Assembly: GCF_020171345.1 (NCBI RefSeq)
Contig: NZ_JAIUZM010000001.1
Coordinates: 620,001-684,000 of the forward strand
Source of the DNA: Microbulbifer agarilyticus
GTDB lineage: Bacteria; Pseudomonadota; Gammaproteobacteria; Pseudomonadales; Cellvibrionaceae
Reading direction: 5' to 3'
DNA length: 64,000 nt
Shown: positions 8,895 through 16,703 of the stretch, one piece after another
Layout of the letters: each line of letters starts with the position of its first letter
How positions within the stretch are numbered: position 1 is the stretch's first letter
Made by a program: the position numbers and the translations under genes
The notes under the pieces: generated by a model
What the model was told of the DNA's origin: nothing
What the model saw: only the letters and a program-made list of their open reading frames with translations
Database searches by the model: none

Positions 8895-10343
8895 ATGTCA
8901 AAAAAATTAATTTCGAGTCGAAAAGACTCAGGCCTAGGGCAAAAAAATCGAAGAGAATTCCTCAAAGCAACTGGGATATTGGCAGTCAGCGGAACGGTCT
9001 CAGCATCGCAAATTAAAGAAGCACCACAAGATAAAAAGTCTTGCACACCAGGGTGCGATTACGATGTTGTTATTATTGGAGGCGGCTTTGCTGGCGTTAC
9101 CGCAAGTCGGGACTGCGTCGAGAACGGCTACAAAACACTTCTACTGGAAGCACGAAATCGTCTCGGGGGCCGGACATTTTCATCTGAACTTGACGGGAAC
9201 CAAATAGAACTTGGCGGAGCCTGGATTCACCATTCGCAGCCCTTCGTTTGGGCTGAAAAAGAGCGCTATTCCATGGAGGTTGACGAAACTCCAGGTGCGA
9301 TGCCTGACTATATGATTACGATCGAGAATGGCAAGCAGAAAATCCTCAATGCCGAAGAAGTCGGCGTCGTGTTAGAAGCATTCCAAAGATACCTAAGCGA
9401 TAGCCGAACTGTCATTCCACGCCCCTATGAGCTTATGTTTAATGGTGAACTAGCCATCGCGGCAGATAAACAATCTGCGCGAACCCGGCTGGACGAGTTC
9501 GACTTCCCAAAATACGCCTACGACATGATTGATGGTTATCTCGGTGCGGCTGGTGGTTCGACTCCGGACAATATGTCATACCTTGAGGCACTACGATGTA
9601 CAGAACTGTCCGGCGGTAGCTTTACGACTTACATGGATGCCGGTGGTCGCTTCAAGCTTCGCGATGGCACCCAGGCACTAATTGAAAATATGCTAAATGA
9701 TGCCCGCCCGGAAATACGCTTGTCGACGCCCGTAAAAGAAATTGTGGACCTAACATCCCAGGTTCGAGTGACTACTGCGCGCGGCGAATCTGTTACCGCG
9801 GCAGCGGTCATCGTTGCACTCCCCATGAACGTTTTGCCTTCATTAGATTTTAGCCCCCCGTTAGATTCCAAGCTGCTTCAGGCAACAAAGGAAGGGCATG
9901 CAGGTAAGGGCTACAAGCAATATATAAAGGTTCGCGGTAATCATGGGAATCTCTTCGGCGCCGCATCCTCTAAAAACCCGTATAGCGTTATTGGCACATT
10001 CCAAGAGGGCGACGGCTATACGATCATTGTGGCTTTTGGAGCGGATACAACGTTTGACCCCTATGACGATAGGGCCGTTCAAAGCGCCCTTTCGGCATTC
10101 ATACCAGATGTCGAGGTTATTTCGAGTACGTTCTATGACTGGCAGTTAGACCCCTACTCAAAAGGTACCTACTGCAACTACGCTCCCAAGTGGATGACGA
10201 AATATGACGAGGTGTTTGCCAGAGATAATGGCCGCATTCTTTTCGCACAAGGAGATCACGGAGAAGGTTGGCGCGGCTACATTGATGGCGCTATAGGCGC
10301 AGGCCTGAAATCTGCGCAGCGCGTCAAGAATCTTATCGGATAA
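8895..10343 (+). CDS. Tat-exported flavin monoamine oxidase-family amine dehydrogenase
   Basis: A 482-residue FAD enzyme of the monoamine oxidase family, predicted to oxidise an amine to an imine/aldehyde in the periplasm. The N-terminus carries a twin-arginine motif, NRREFLKATG (18-27), and a hydrophobic stretch. The FAD-binding fold follows: IIGGGFAG (60-67), the ribose-binding Glu in LLLEARNRLGGRT (82-94), and LGGAWIH. The C-terminal GWRGYIDGAIGAG closes the flavin site. The ATG at 8895 is chosen over 8862 because it follows GAGG and begins the Tat signal directly. At the place where MAO-A/B carry their covalent-FAD cysteine, the sequence reads SKGTYCNY, so the aligned residue is Thr and a Cys sits two residues on. 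The next gene encodes a cytochrome c, its probable electron acceptor, as in the NicA2-CycN nicotine system. Confidence 0.88.
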   Translation: MSKKLISSRKDSGLGQKNRREFLKATGILAVSGTVSASQIKEAPQDKKSCTPGCDYDVVIIGGGFAGVTASRDCVENGYKTLLLEARNRLGGRTFSSELDGNQIELGGAWIHHSQPFVWAEKERYSMEVDETPGAMPDYMITIENGKQKILNAEEVGVVLEAFQRYLSDSRTVIPRPYELMFNGELAIAADKQSARTRLDEFDFPKYAYDMIDGYLGAAGGSTPDNMSYLEALRCTELSGGSFTTYMDAGGRFKLRDGTQALIENMLNDARPEIRLSTPVKEIVDLTSQVRVTTARGESVTAAAVIVALPMNVLPSLDFSPPLDSKLLQATKEGHAGKGYKQYIKVRGNHGNLFGAASSKNPYSVIGTFQEGDGYTIIVAFGADTTFDPYDDRAVQSALSAFIPDVEVISSTFYDWQLDPYSKGTYCNYAPKWMTKYDEVFARDNGRILFAQGDHGEGWRGYIDGAIGAGLKSAQRVKNLIG

Positions 10344-10373
10344 CCCCATCTTTCCTTCGAGGTTCAATTTGTG

Positions 10374-10766
10374 ATGTTCATAAAAAACCAAATTATATTG
10401 AGCTTTTTGCTACTTATTCCGGAATTATCATTCGCTGAAAGCAGCATTGATATTGGAGAGAGAATTTTCAAGAGCAAGTGTTCAGCATGTCACTCTCTAA
10501 AACAGGGAGATCATATGATGGGCCCCAGCCTCCACGGTGTTGTCGGTCGACAAGCTGGCACAACCGGGGACTTTGATTTCTCTCTGGCCATGGAGCAGTC
10601 CAATATCATATGGAGCGACCGGACACTCAATCAGTTTATGGAAAATCCGATGGACTTGATAAGTGGCACAACCATGCCATTTGGCGGAATCAGAAATTCA
10701 GCCGACAGGTCGTCTTTGGTTGACTTTTTAAGTTTTAGATCAAAGCGTGACCGAACCGACAAGTAA
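10374..10766 (+). CDS. Secreted class I cytochrome c
   Basis: A 130-residue periplasmic electron carrier. A signal peptide of about 22 residues ends near SFA-ES. The haem site is CSACH (36-40), followed by MMGPSLHGVVGR, typical of the mitochondrial-type cytochrome c family. The axial methionine is in TTMPF (about residue 101). A GTG three bases earlier (10371) is an alternative start; GAGG at 10359-10362 could serve either. It starts 30 bases after the exported flavin amine dehydrogenase, so it very probably takes electrons from that enzyme and passes them to a terminal oxidase, avoiding peroxide production. Confidence 0.9.
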   Translation: MFIKNQIILSFLLLIPELSFAESSIDIGERIFKSKCSACHSLKQGDHMMGPSLHGVVGRQAGTTGDFDFSLAMEQSNIIWSDRTLNQFMENPMDLISGTTMPFGGIRNSADRSSLVDFLSFRSKRDRTDK

Positions 10767-10843
10767 ACGCAAAGAGAACTCTGGATCAATTGCGACCGAA
10801 GATACTCTACCCCATCATACAACTGAACAAGAAATATACGACC

Positions 10844-11344
10844 ATGCATTTACAATCAGAATTTGAAACGGGCTTCAAGGAAGAGGTATCCAATCGGACT
10901 TACGCACATCTCGTCACAAAAAAGTTACTTTCCAGAACTTCAAGCAGTGAAATGGGGATTTTTTGGAGAGCCTATCATCAGCTGGAGGAATTCCAAGCAC
11001 CGCTGTACTCAAACATCTGCAAAAGATGGGGAATTGATAAAAGTGTTGGGCTTTCACAAAAGATAAAGTCGTCGCTTATTGCCTGCGCCCCACGATTTCT
11101 TTTCTCCGGCATGCTTGTTTCCACAAAGAAGGCAACCGAAGAGTATGTCGACACATTGAAGTCGCTTGCGAAAATAGGTCCAAAATCCGACAAGTGGTTT
11201 TTGGACTATATGGTTGCACAGGAGTCACTTCAAGTCCATATGTTGAATCTAGCCATTGAAAAGAGATATACCGAAGCCTCGGCGGAGGTATCTACTTTTA
11301 TCAAAGAACATCAATTTCTGATTGAAGCATCTGATGAGTATTAG
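10844..11344 (+). CDS. Uncharacterised helical protein in the amine operon
   Basis: I do not recognise this 166-residue protein. It is rich in charged and long aliphatic residues, has no signal peptide or membrane segment, and is probably all alpha-helical. Segments such as YHQLEEFQAP and MVAQESLQVHML place Glu and His on helices, so a metal or cofactor site is possible, but no known diiron or PqqC/TenA motif is clear. It lies 77 bases after the cytochrome c gene and 67 bases before an aldehyde dehydrogenase gene, on the same strand. A TTG at 10790 would give 184 residues; the ATG at 10844 is preferred although its ribosome site is weak. Confidence 0.7.
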   Translation: MHLQSEFETGFKEEVSNRTYAHLVTKKLLSRTSSSEMGIFWRAYHQLEEFQAPLYSNICKRWGIDKSVGLSQKIKSSLIACAPRFLFSGMLVSTKKATEEYVDTLKSLAKIGPKSDKWFLDYMVAQESLQVHMLNLAIEKRYTEASAEVSTFIKEHQFLIEASDEY

Positions 11345-11411
11345 GCTTCTCGGATTCTGCGATATTTGAGTTTATTTAACTACGCTAGGTTAGCAATGAT
11401 CAGGCAAAAAG

Positions 11412-12863
11412 ATGACCGCCTCAAAAACACAAAGACATCCCAACAGTTCGCTTTGCCCGGAATTAGATTCGCAATTTTACCTGCAGAAGAATAGCTTCCT
11501 TGAGTCGGAGCCGGAAACGCTGAGTGAGCGAAAATCGCATCTCAGAACGCTCAAGGAGATACTGATCGAAAATCATACTGAAATATTTTCGGCGATTAGT
11601 CGGGACTTTGGTAATCGATCTATCCACGAGAGTCTATTGGCAGAGTACATAACGGTTATAGGTAATCTGAACAGCACCATTAGGAACCTAAAACGATGGA
11701 TGAAGCCGGAGCGCCGACATGTTGAATTAACGATGTACGCAGGGGCAAAGAACTGGGTGATACCGCAGCCACTTGGGGTCGTTGGTGTCATCGTTCCATG
11801 GAATTTCCCGGTCAACCAGATATTTACTCAATTGGCCTCCATTTTTGCTGCTGGCAACCGTGCAATGGTAAAAATGTCTGAAAAATCGACTCATCTAAGC
11901 GCGCTGCTTATATCGATAGTTGAGCGATATTTCCCCAGGGAGAAGCTGAGCATACATGCGGAGTCAGGCAGGACCGGTACGGATTTCGCCCAACTTCCAT
12001 TCGACCATCTGATATTTACCGGATCTAGTGATACGGGAAGAAAGGTTATGGCTTCAGCCTCCGCTAACTTGACGCCGGTCACACTGGAACTCGGAGGTAA
12101 GTGTCCAGCGATTATCGCTACTGACTACCCTCTTAAAAAGGCGGTAGAGAGAATCCTGTTCGCGAAGCAATTTAATGGTGGTCAAATATGTACCTCGGTG
12201 GATTACGTATTCGTGCACCACAGTAAGCTCCAAGAATTTATTGCGTTGTCGCGGTCATGGGTAGAGAAATCGATACCCGATATTAATAGCACCGACTATA
12301 CATCGATCATCGATCAAGCGGCATTCACCCGAATCGAGGAGACGGTAGAAGATGCGAAAGATAAGGGTGCACGGATTCTGCCCTTGACGGCCCAGAGTCC
12401 TAATGCCTTATCCCGAAAATATCCCCTCACACTGATACTGGACACTACGGAGGATATGATAATCCGTAGAAAAGAGACATTCGGACCGTTATTAATGGTC
12501 TTACCCTATGACACGCCTCAGGAGGTGGTTGGCTACATTAATAGGAGAGATCGGCCTCTAGCCATCTATCCATTTAGTAACGACAAACAGCTCACTCAAC
12601 GTTACATAGGCCAGATCATGTCTGGAGGAGTGACGGTCAATGATGCCCTCTATCATGTCGGCCAGCACGATCTGCCTTTCGGCGGCGTGGGCGCAAGCGG
12701 TATGGGGCACTACCATGGCCGCGAAGGTTTTTTGAATTTTTCGAAACTTCGCCCAATCATGGAACAGGCTTCTATTACGGCCGGCGGGCTATTGTCGCCG
12801 CCTTATTCTACGGGCCCAGCGGATAAAATATTGAGATTCCTGAGCCAATTTCTGGCGAGATAA
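11412..12863 (+). CDS. Coniferyl-aldehyde-dehydrogenase-type aldehyde dehydrogenase
   Basis: A 483-residue ALDH close to the CalB group (coniferyl aldehyde and long-chain aldehyde dehydrogenases), which oxidise hydrophobic or aromatic aldehydes to acids. Catalytic elements are VPWNFP (Asn131), FTGSSDTGR (202-210), the general base Glu226 in ELGGK, and the nucleophile Cys260 in NGGQICTS. KETFGPLL is also present. A hydrophobic C-terminal tail (last 25 residues) is usual in this group and may touch the membrane. It starts 67 bases after the unknown gene and 14 bases before the acyl-CoA ligase gene. The inferred pathway is amine to aldehyde (periplasm), then acid, then CoA thioester. Confidence 0.88.
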   Translation: MTASKTQRHPNSSLCPELDSQFYLQKNSFLESEPETLSERKSHLRTLKEILIENHTEIFSAISRDFGNRSIHESLLAEYITVIGNLNSTIRNLKRWMKPERRHVELTMYAGAKNWVIPQPLGVVGVIVPWNFPVNQIFTQLASIFAAGNRAMVKMSEKSTHLSALLISIVERYFPREKLSIHAESGRTGTDFAQLPFDHLIFTGSSDTGRKVMASASANLTPVTLELGGKCPAIIATDYPLKKAVERILFAKQFNGGQICTSVDYVFVHHSKLQEFIALSRSWVEKSIPDINSTDYTSIIDQAAFTRIEETVEDAKDKGARILPLTAQSPNALSRKYPLTLILDTTEDMIIRRKETFGPLLMVLPYDTPQEVVGYINRRDRPLAIYPFSNDKQLTQRYIGQIMSGGVTVNDALYHVGQHDLPFGGVGASGMGHYHGREGFLNFSKLRPIMEQASITAGGLLSPPYSTGPADKILRFLSQFLAR

Positions 12864-12877
12864 TAATTGGAAAAAAA

Positions 12878-14449
12878 ATGAATAGCGTTGAGTTTATTAA
12901 CCAATACCGTAACCTAGCGGATCTTATCGAAAGCAACCTCACTAAATATGCTGAAAGTCCGGCATTCAGCTGCCTCGGCCATACAGTCACATATAGGGAG
13001 GTCGATAATGCTTCTCGCGCCTTTGCGTGCTACCTACAGCACAAGCTAAAGCTAAACGCTGGAGACAGAATCGCCATTCAGCTACCGAACCTCATCCAGT
13101 ATCCAATTGCCATGTATGGCGCCTTGCGAGCCGGCCTCGTTATTGTCAATACCAACCCGTTATACACATCACGAGAAATGCTGCATCAATTCAACGACTC
13201 TGGTGCAAAGGCGATCGTTATCCTTGACGATCTATTAGACAAATACAGTGACATTCAGGGTGATCTTGCCATTAATCATGTCATTGTGACGGGTATCAGT
13301 GACTTGCTCACAGACGAGCGCCCGGGATATCAATGCGATAGTTTCGTCAGCTTCAATCAAGCTTTATCTGAGGGGGCATCTTTCGAACTGTCCCCATCCA
13401 AGGCATCGCTCGAAGACGTTTGCGTTCTTCAATACACAGGCGGAACAACCGGGGTTTCCAAAGGCGCTGCATTAACGCACTATTCGATTGGGTGCAATTT
13501 GTACCAGACACTCCAACCCCTGGCGCCGTTATTTCGGGAGCAACGGGAGATTCTTGCATGCCCTCTTCCACTCTACCATATCTACGCTTTTTCCCTCGCG
13601 ATGCTGATGCAGCCCTCGAAAGGAAATCTTGTCGTACTTATCCCCAATGCCAGGGATCTGCAGGCAGTTATTTCCCAGCTTTCAGCGTTCAGGATTACTG
13701 TGTTCGCTGGGCTAAATACATTGTTTGTCGGCCTGGGACGACATCCCGACTTCCGACGGCTAGATTTCTCTCAGATGATGTACTCGCTCTCGGCTGGAAC
13801 GGCCTTAACCGAGGCTGCTAATTCACTATGGCGTGAGGTAACGGGCAGTATTATCTGTGAGGGATACGGGTTGTCAGAAACCTCTCCGGTATTAACCGTT
13901 AATGATCCGAGCGGTGCCGAATTCGGCACGGTTGGAAGGCCTGTTCAAGATACAGAAATACAGTTTTGGGATAGTAATGATCAACCCGTTGCAGAGGGAG
14001 AGCGCGGCCAAATTGTTGCACGAGGCCCTCAAAATATGCATGGATACTGGAACATGCCCGAGGAGACAGCCAAGGTAATGAAGAACGGATTTTTCAAAAC
14101 AGGAGATATCGGTGTTTGCCTGCCTGACGGTCGCATTAAAATAGTTGATCGCTTAAAAGACATGATCATCGTATCAGGTTTCAACGTGTTTCCTAATGAA
14201 ATCGAATCGGTGTTAACACAGCACCCAGTAATTTTGGAAGCGGCCGTGATTGGCGAACCCGATAGTAAGACGGGGGAAAGGGTTAGCGCCTATATTACAG
14301 TATCTGACTTTGTCGACCCGCTGGATGTAACTGAATTTTGCCGTAAATACCTAACTGCTTATAAAGTACCAAAGCAGGTCTCTATTGTGGAATCTCTCCC
14401 AAAATCATCTGTAGGAAAAATTTTGAGACGTGAACTAAGGGCAACGTGA
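12878..14449 (+). CDS. Long-chain-fatty-acid/aryl-CoA ligase (FadD-like)
   Basis: A 523-residue member of the acyl-adenylate-forming (ANL) superfamily that activates a carboxylic acid with ATP and CoA. The phosphate-binding loop is YTGGTTGVSKG (186-196). The adenine-binding motif is EGYGLSETSP (about 328-337). The hinge is in DRLKDMIIVSGFNVFPNEIE, and the C-terminal catalytic lysine lies in SSVGKILRREL (about 514). The overall pattern is closest to bacterial FadD, but the acid specificity cannot be read. It is the last gene of the 6352-14449 gene run and would commit the acid from the preceding aldehyde dehydrogenase to beta-oxidation or a related route. Confidence 0.88.
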   Translation: MNSVEFINQYRNLADLIESNLTKYAESPAFSCLGHTVTYREVDNASRAFACYLQHKLKLNAGDRIAIQLPNLIQYPIAMYGALRAGLVIVNTNPLYTSREMLHQFNDSGAKAIVILDDLLDKYSDIQGDLAINHVIVTGISDLLTDERPGYQCDSFVSFNQALSEGASFELSPSKASLEDVCVLQYTGGTTGVSKGAALTHYSIGCNLYQTLQPLAPLFREQREILACPLPLYHIYAFSLAMLMQPSKGNLVVLIPNARDLQAVISQLSAFRITVFAGLNTLFVGLGRHPDFRRLDFSQMMYSLSAGTALTEAANSLWREVTGSIICEGYGLSETSPVLTVNDPSGAEFGTVGRPVQDTEIQFWDSNDQPVAEGERGQIVARGPQNMHGYWNMPEETAKVMKNGFFKTGDIGVCLPDGRIKIVDRLKDMIIVSGFNVFPNEIESVLTQHPVILEAAVIGEPDSKTGERVSAYITVSDFVDPLDVTEFCRKYLTAYKVPKQVSIVESLPKSSVGKILRRELRAT

Positions 14450-14554
14450 TTATTGGGGGAAATAGCGCTAGCCACGAGTTACTCTTGTCGCCCTCCGGAT
14501 CCTCTTCTGGAATGAGAATGTATAAACCGTCTGGCGCGCTCTGGGTAGGGCGAG

Positions 14555-14890
14555 TCTTTACAGCAACACAGTTGACTCAGCCCCGGCTGCCTTTGGCAAC
14601 GCTTCACTCGGTTACCGCCCGAGTGACGGCGGCAAGATTGAACTGAAGTGAATCAGCCAGGGAGACTACGATCTTGAGCCGGAAAACCTGCATACTTAAG
14701 CGGTGCACGATCTGCTGAACCCGTACTCCTGTTTTTCTGCTTTGAAACTGTCACCTGTCGCTGAGAGTCCGCAATCCTACCGATGAGCGCTACGCAGAGA
14801 GAGCGGACTTCGGTAGTTTCTCAGGCTGTCGCGACTTTCCAGGTGCACCGCCCTCAATCTATGAAGGTATCCAGCTAAGCTACTTACGAT
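14555..14890 (+). pseudogene. Remnant of a TonB-dependent receptor C-terminus
   Basis: No intact gene is present, but translated fragments resemble the last 100 residues of a sugar-type TonB-dependent receptor. SLYSNTVDSAPAAFGNASLGYR with PSDGGKIELK (14555-14644) resembles a late barrel strand. After a stop and frame change, TDERYAERADFGSF and FPGAPPSIYEGIQLSY (14779-14883) resemble the usual terminal strand (NLTDxRYAERADF... FPGxPRSxYxGxxxxF). The 5' part of the gene is missing. It adjoins the end of the acyl-CoA ligase gene, so the right junction of the amine island may lie near 14450-14550. Confidence 0.55.
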
Positions 14891-14896
14891 ACGGTT

Positions 14897-15697
14897 TTAT
14901 TGTGCGAGCGTTATTCGCCCAAATACACCGGCATCTATCCAGCCCCAGTTGCGTCCGTGAGGGGCGCGTTCCGCCACCGGATGGCTGCCGATAAAGTGCT
15001 CTCGGTTACCGCCATCCGCATCAATATAGGCGGCCATAAAGCCAATTTTGCTTCCTGCGGTTAATCGCATGGCAGCGTTGCCCGCCTGCGGCAGCCAGTC
15101 GTCGCCAAACAGTGCAATGCGCATTTCCCAAATCACAGGATAAGGCGCCTCCGCACTTCTGCGCCAAACGGATTGCACATGGTCGTTATATAATTGCGGC
15201 CGCACCTTGCCGCGATGGTCTGGGCCGATATCCACCACCTGATTGTCGATGCCTACATGATAGGCAAATGCATTGTACTCCTGCCCCGGCGCGGACTCGG
15301 GGCCGCCATGGATACCGCCAGATGCATCGGGGTCGATAAAAATTTCGAGCGTATCGTCATCCCACCAGTTTGCTAATGGGTTGGGGTGGGTATCGGAAAA
15401 ATGTTCGTCCTGTATCTCAGCGAGCAGATAAAGGTAATCCTCGCTCCATGCGACCTTGAGACGACCAGAAAAGTCTGAGGGTTCCGGCATCCCGCTGGAT
15501 TGATTATCAATCAGCAGCTGATCCAGTTGCATCCAGGATGCTTTCTCCCAGACCAGCTCTCCGGCCACCCCATCAACGGTCGGGGCAACTTGTGCATAAG
15601 GCGCGGTATAGGCACTGGATTCTGCACTGAACAACAAGACGCCTGCCAGCACCCCGCACATCGTTGCACTAGTTTTTGCAAAGTTTGAAACAGACAT
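14897..15697 (-). CDS. Secreted CBM9-like (DOMON-fold) sugar-binding protein
   Basis: A 266-residue exported protein with a signal peptide ending near SSA-YT. The rest forms one domain like the family 9 carbohydrate-binding module/DOMON superfamily: APTVDGVAGELVWEKA at the start, DEHFSDTHPNP, WWDDDTLEIFIDPD (the calcium/sugar-site region), and GFMAAYIDADGG and NWGWIDAGVFGRITL at the end. Such single-domain proteins occur in polysaccharide-utilisation regions and probably bind glycans at the cell surface or in the periplasm. It stands between a receptor remnant and a gluconokinase gene, which fits a decayed sugar locus. No catalytic residues are apparent. Confidence 0.82.
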   Translation of the reverse strand: MSVSNFAKTSATMCGVLAGVLLFSAESSAYTAPYAQVAPTVDGVAGELVWEKASWMQLDQLLIDNQSSGMPEPSDFSGRLKVAWSEDYLYLLAEIQDEHFSDTHPNPLANWWDDDTLEIFIDPDASGGIHGGPESAPGQEYNAFAYHVGIDNQVVDIGPDHRGKVRPQLYNDHVQSVWRRSAEAPYPVIWEMRIALFGDDWLPQAGNAAMRLTAGSKIGFMAAYIDADGGNREHFIGSHPVAERAPHGRNWGWIDAGVFGRITLAQ

Positions 15698-15715
15698 GAA
15701 AAGTCCAATAATTTT

Positions 15716-16324
15716 TTAATAGCAGGTCGAAGACCTAGCAGATAACCAACTTGATATATCGTCATCCAGAAGGTTTCGCGCGCACGCTAGGATCTCGGGC
15801 AGCTTTTGCTGGACATTCAGTGAGATCACATCTGCCTCGCCGGACGGATTTTCCAGGTCCAGAAACTGGCTCGACAGTAAGGTGGATGGCATAAAGTGCC
15901 CAGAACGATTGTCCATTCGCGCCTGGATCACTGCATGTTCGCCGTGCAGGTACAAGAAACGTGTTTGAAAACCGATAGTTCGATAGCGATCACGGTGCGC
16001 ACGACGCAAACAGGAGTTCGACATCACCACGCCCCTGCCGGCAGCACGCACGTCGGACAGATGGGTGCAAATGCTTTCAATCCAGGGGGCACGCATATGC
16101 TCATCAAGTGGCTGGCCCGCCGCCATGTGTGCGCGGTTTTCCGTGGAGTGAAAGTCATCAGCCTCCACAAAGTCGAATGCATAGACTTCCGCCAGCGCCC
16201 TAGCCAGGGTCGTCTTGCCGCTGCCACTGACCCCACAACAGATGAGCAAAGGCGGCCTCACCACAGTCTCGTTTCTGTTTTCCACGACTCGATACCTAGT
16301 ACGAAAACCTCGGGACGATAACAT
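15716..16324 (-). CDS. Gluconokinase
   Basis: ATP-dependent phosphorylation of gluconate to 6-phosphogluconate, feeding the Entner-Doudoroff or pentose phosphate route. The P-loop is CCGVSGSGKTTLA, followed by FVEADDFHSTENRAHMAAGQPLDEHMRAPW (in part), the GntK signature in which Asp and His hold gluconate. SNSCLRRAHRDRYR and FLYLHGEHAVIQARMDNRSGHFMPSTLLSSQF (in part) are also family regions. The 202-residue form starts at ATG 16324, which leaves about 30 extra residues before the P-loop; the GTG at 16285 would give a more usual length and may be the true start. It is transcribed towards the CBM9-like gene, 18 bases away. Confidence 0.82.
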   Translation of the reverse strand: MLSSRGFRTRYRVVENRNETVVRPPLLICCGVSGSGKTTLARALAEVYAFDFVEADDFHSTENRAHMAAGQPLDEHMRAPWIESICTHLSDVRAAGRGVVMSNSCLRRAHRDRYRTIGFQTRFLYLHGEHAVIQARMDNRSGHFMPSTLLSSQFLDLENPSGEADVISLNVQQKLPEILACARNLLDDDISSWLSARSSTCY

Positions 16325-16378
16325 CTTCCCGGCGCAATTTCGCCTACCCGGGGCGCAGAGAGTCAAGCACCCTGCCAG

Positions 16379-16672
16379 ATGACTGTGAATGCGTTCCAGC
16401 CCATATTCCCGCACGATCACTACGCCGGGGCCAGCATCATTGGCCAAAGGGGGTTGACGGATGTTGTGCGACAGCCGGCAGCCACAGTAGGCGACAGCTG
16501 GAGCGGAATTATTGTGATCTACAACAGCGTCGACAATTACACACACAGTCTGCCGGCGGGCGAGTGGAAGGTAGCAATGAAGAAGTCAGACCCCGCTGCC
16601 GGTAACGGGCGCGTGGTATCCGGTTCGGTGGTCCTGGAAGGTACCGCCATGACGATGCTCTACCGCGACTAA
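16379..16672 (+). pseudogene. Remnant of a GH13 alpha-amylase/pullulanase C-terminus
   Basis: An open frame of 97 codons whose last 60 residues resemble the C-terminal beta-sandwich of GH13 pullulanase/alpha-amylase proteins: SGIIVIYNSVDNYTHSLPAGEW, then KVAMKKSDPAAGN, then SGSVVLEGTAMTMLYRD at the stop codon. The first 35 residues do not resemble the family, and no catalytic barrel is present. I read this as the 3' end of a deleted glycosidase gene. With the receptor remnant, the CBM9 gene and the gluconokinase gene it suggests a former sugar-utilisation locus. It could still be expressed as a small protein, but nothing supports that. Confidence 0.5.
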
Positions 16673-16703
16673 ACCGTAACCCGCTCCCCCCAACACAGGC
16701 CCG

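Noticed and set aside
14446-14646. A 66-codon frame after the acyl-CoA ligase gene
   Set aside because: Not protein-like; the receptor-like similarity is in another frame, so it is part of decayed sequence.
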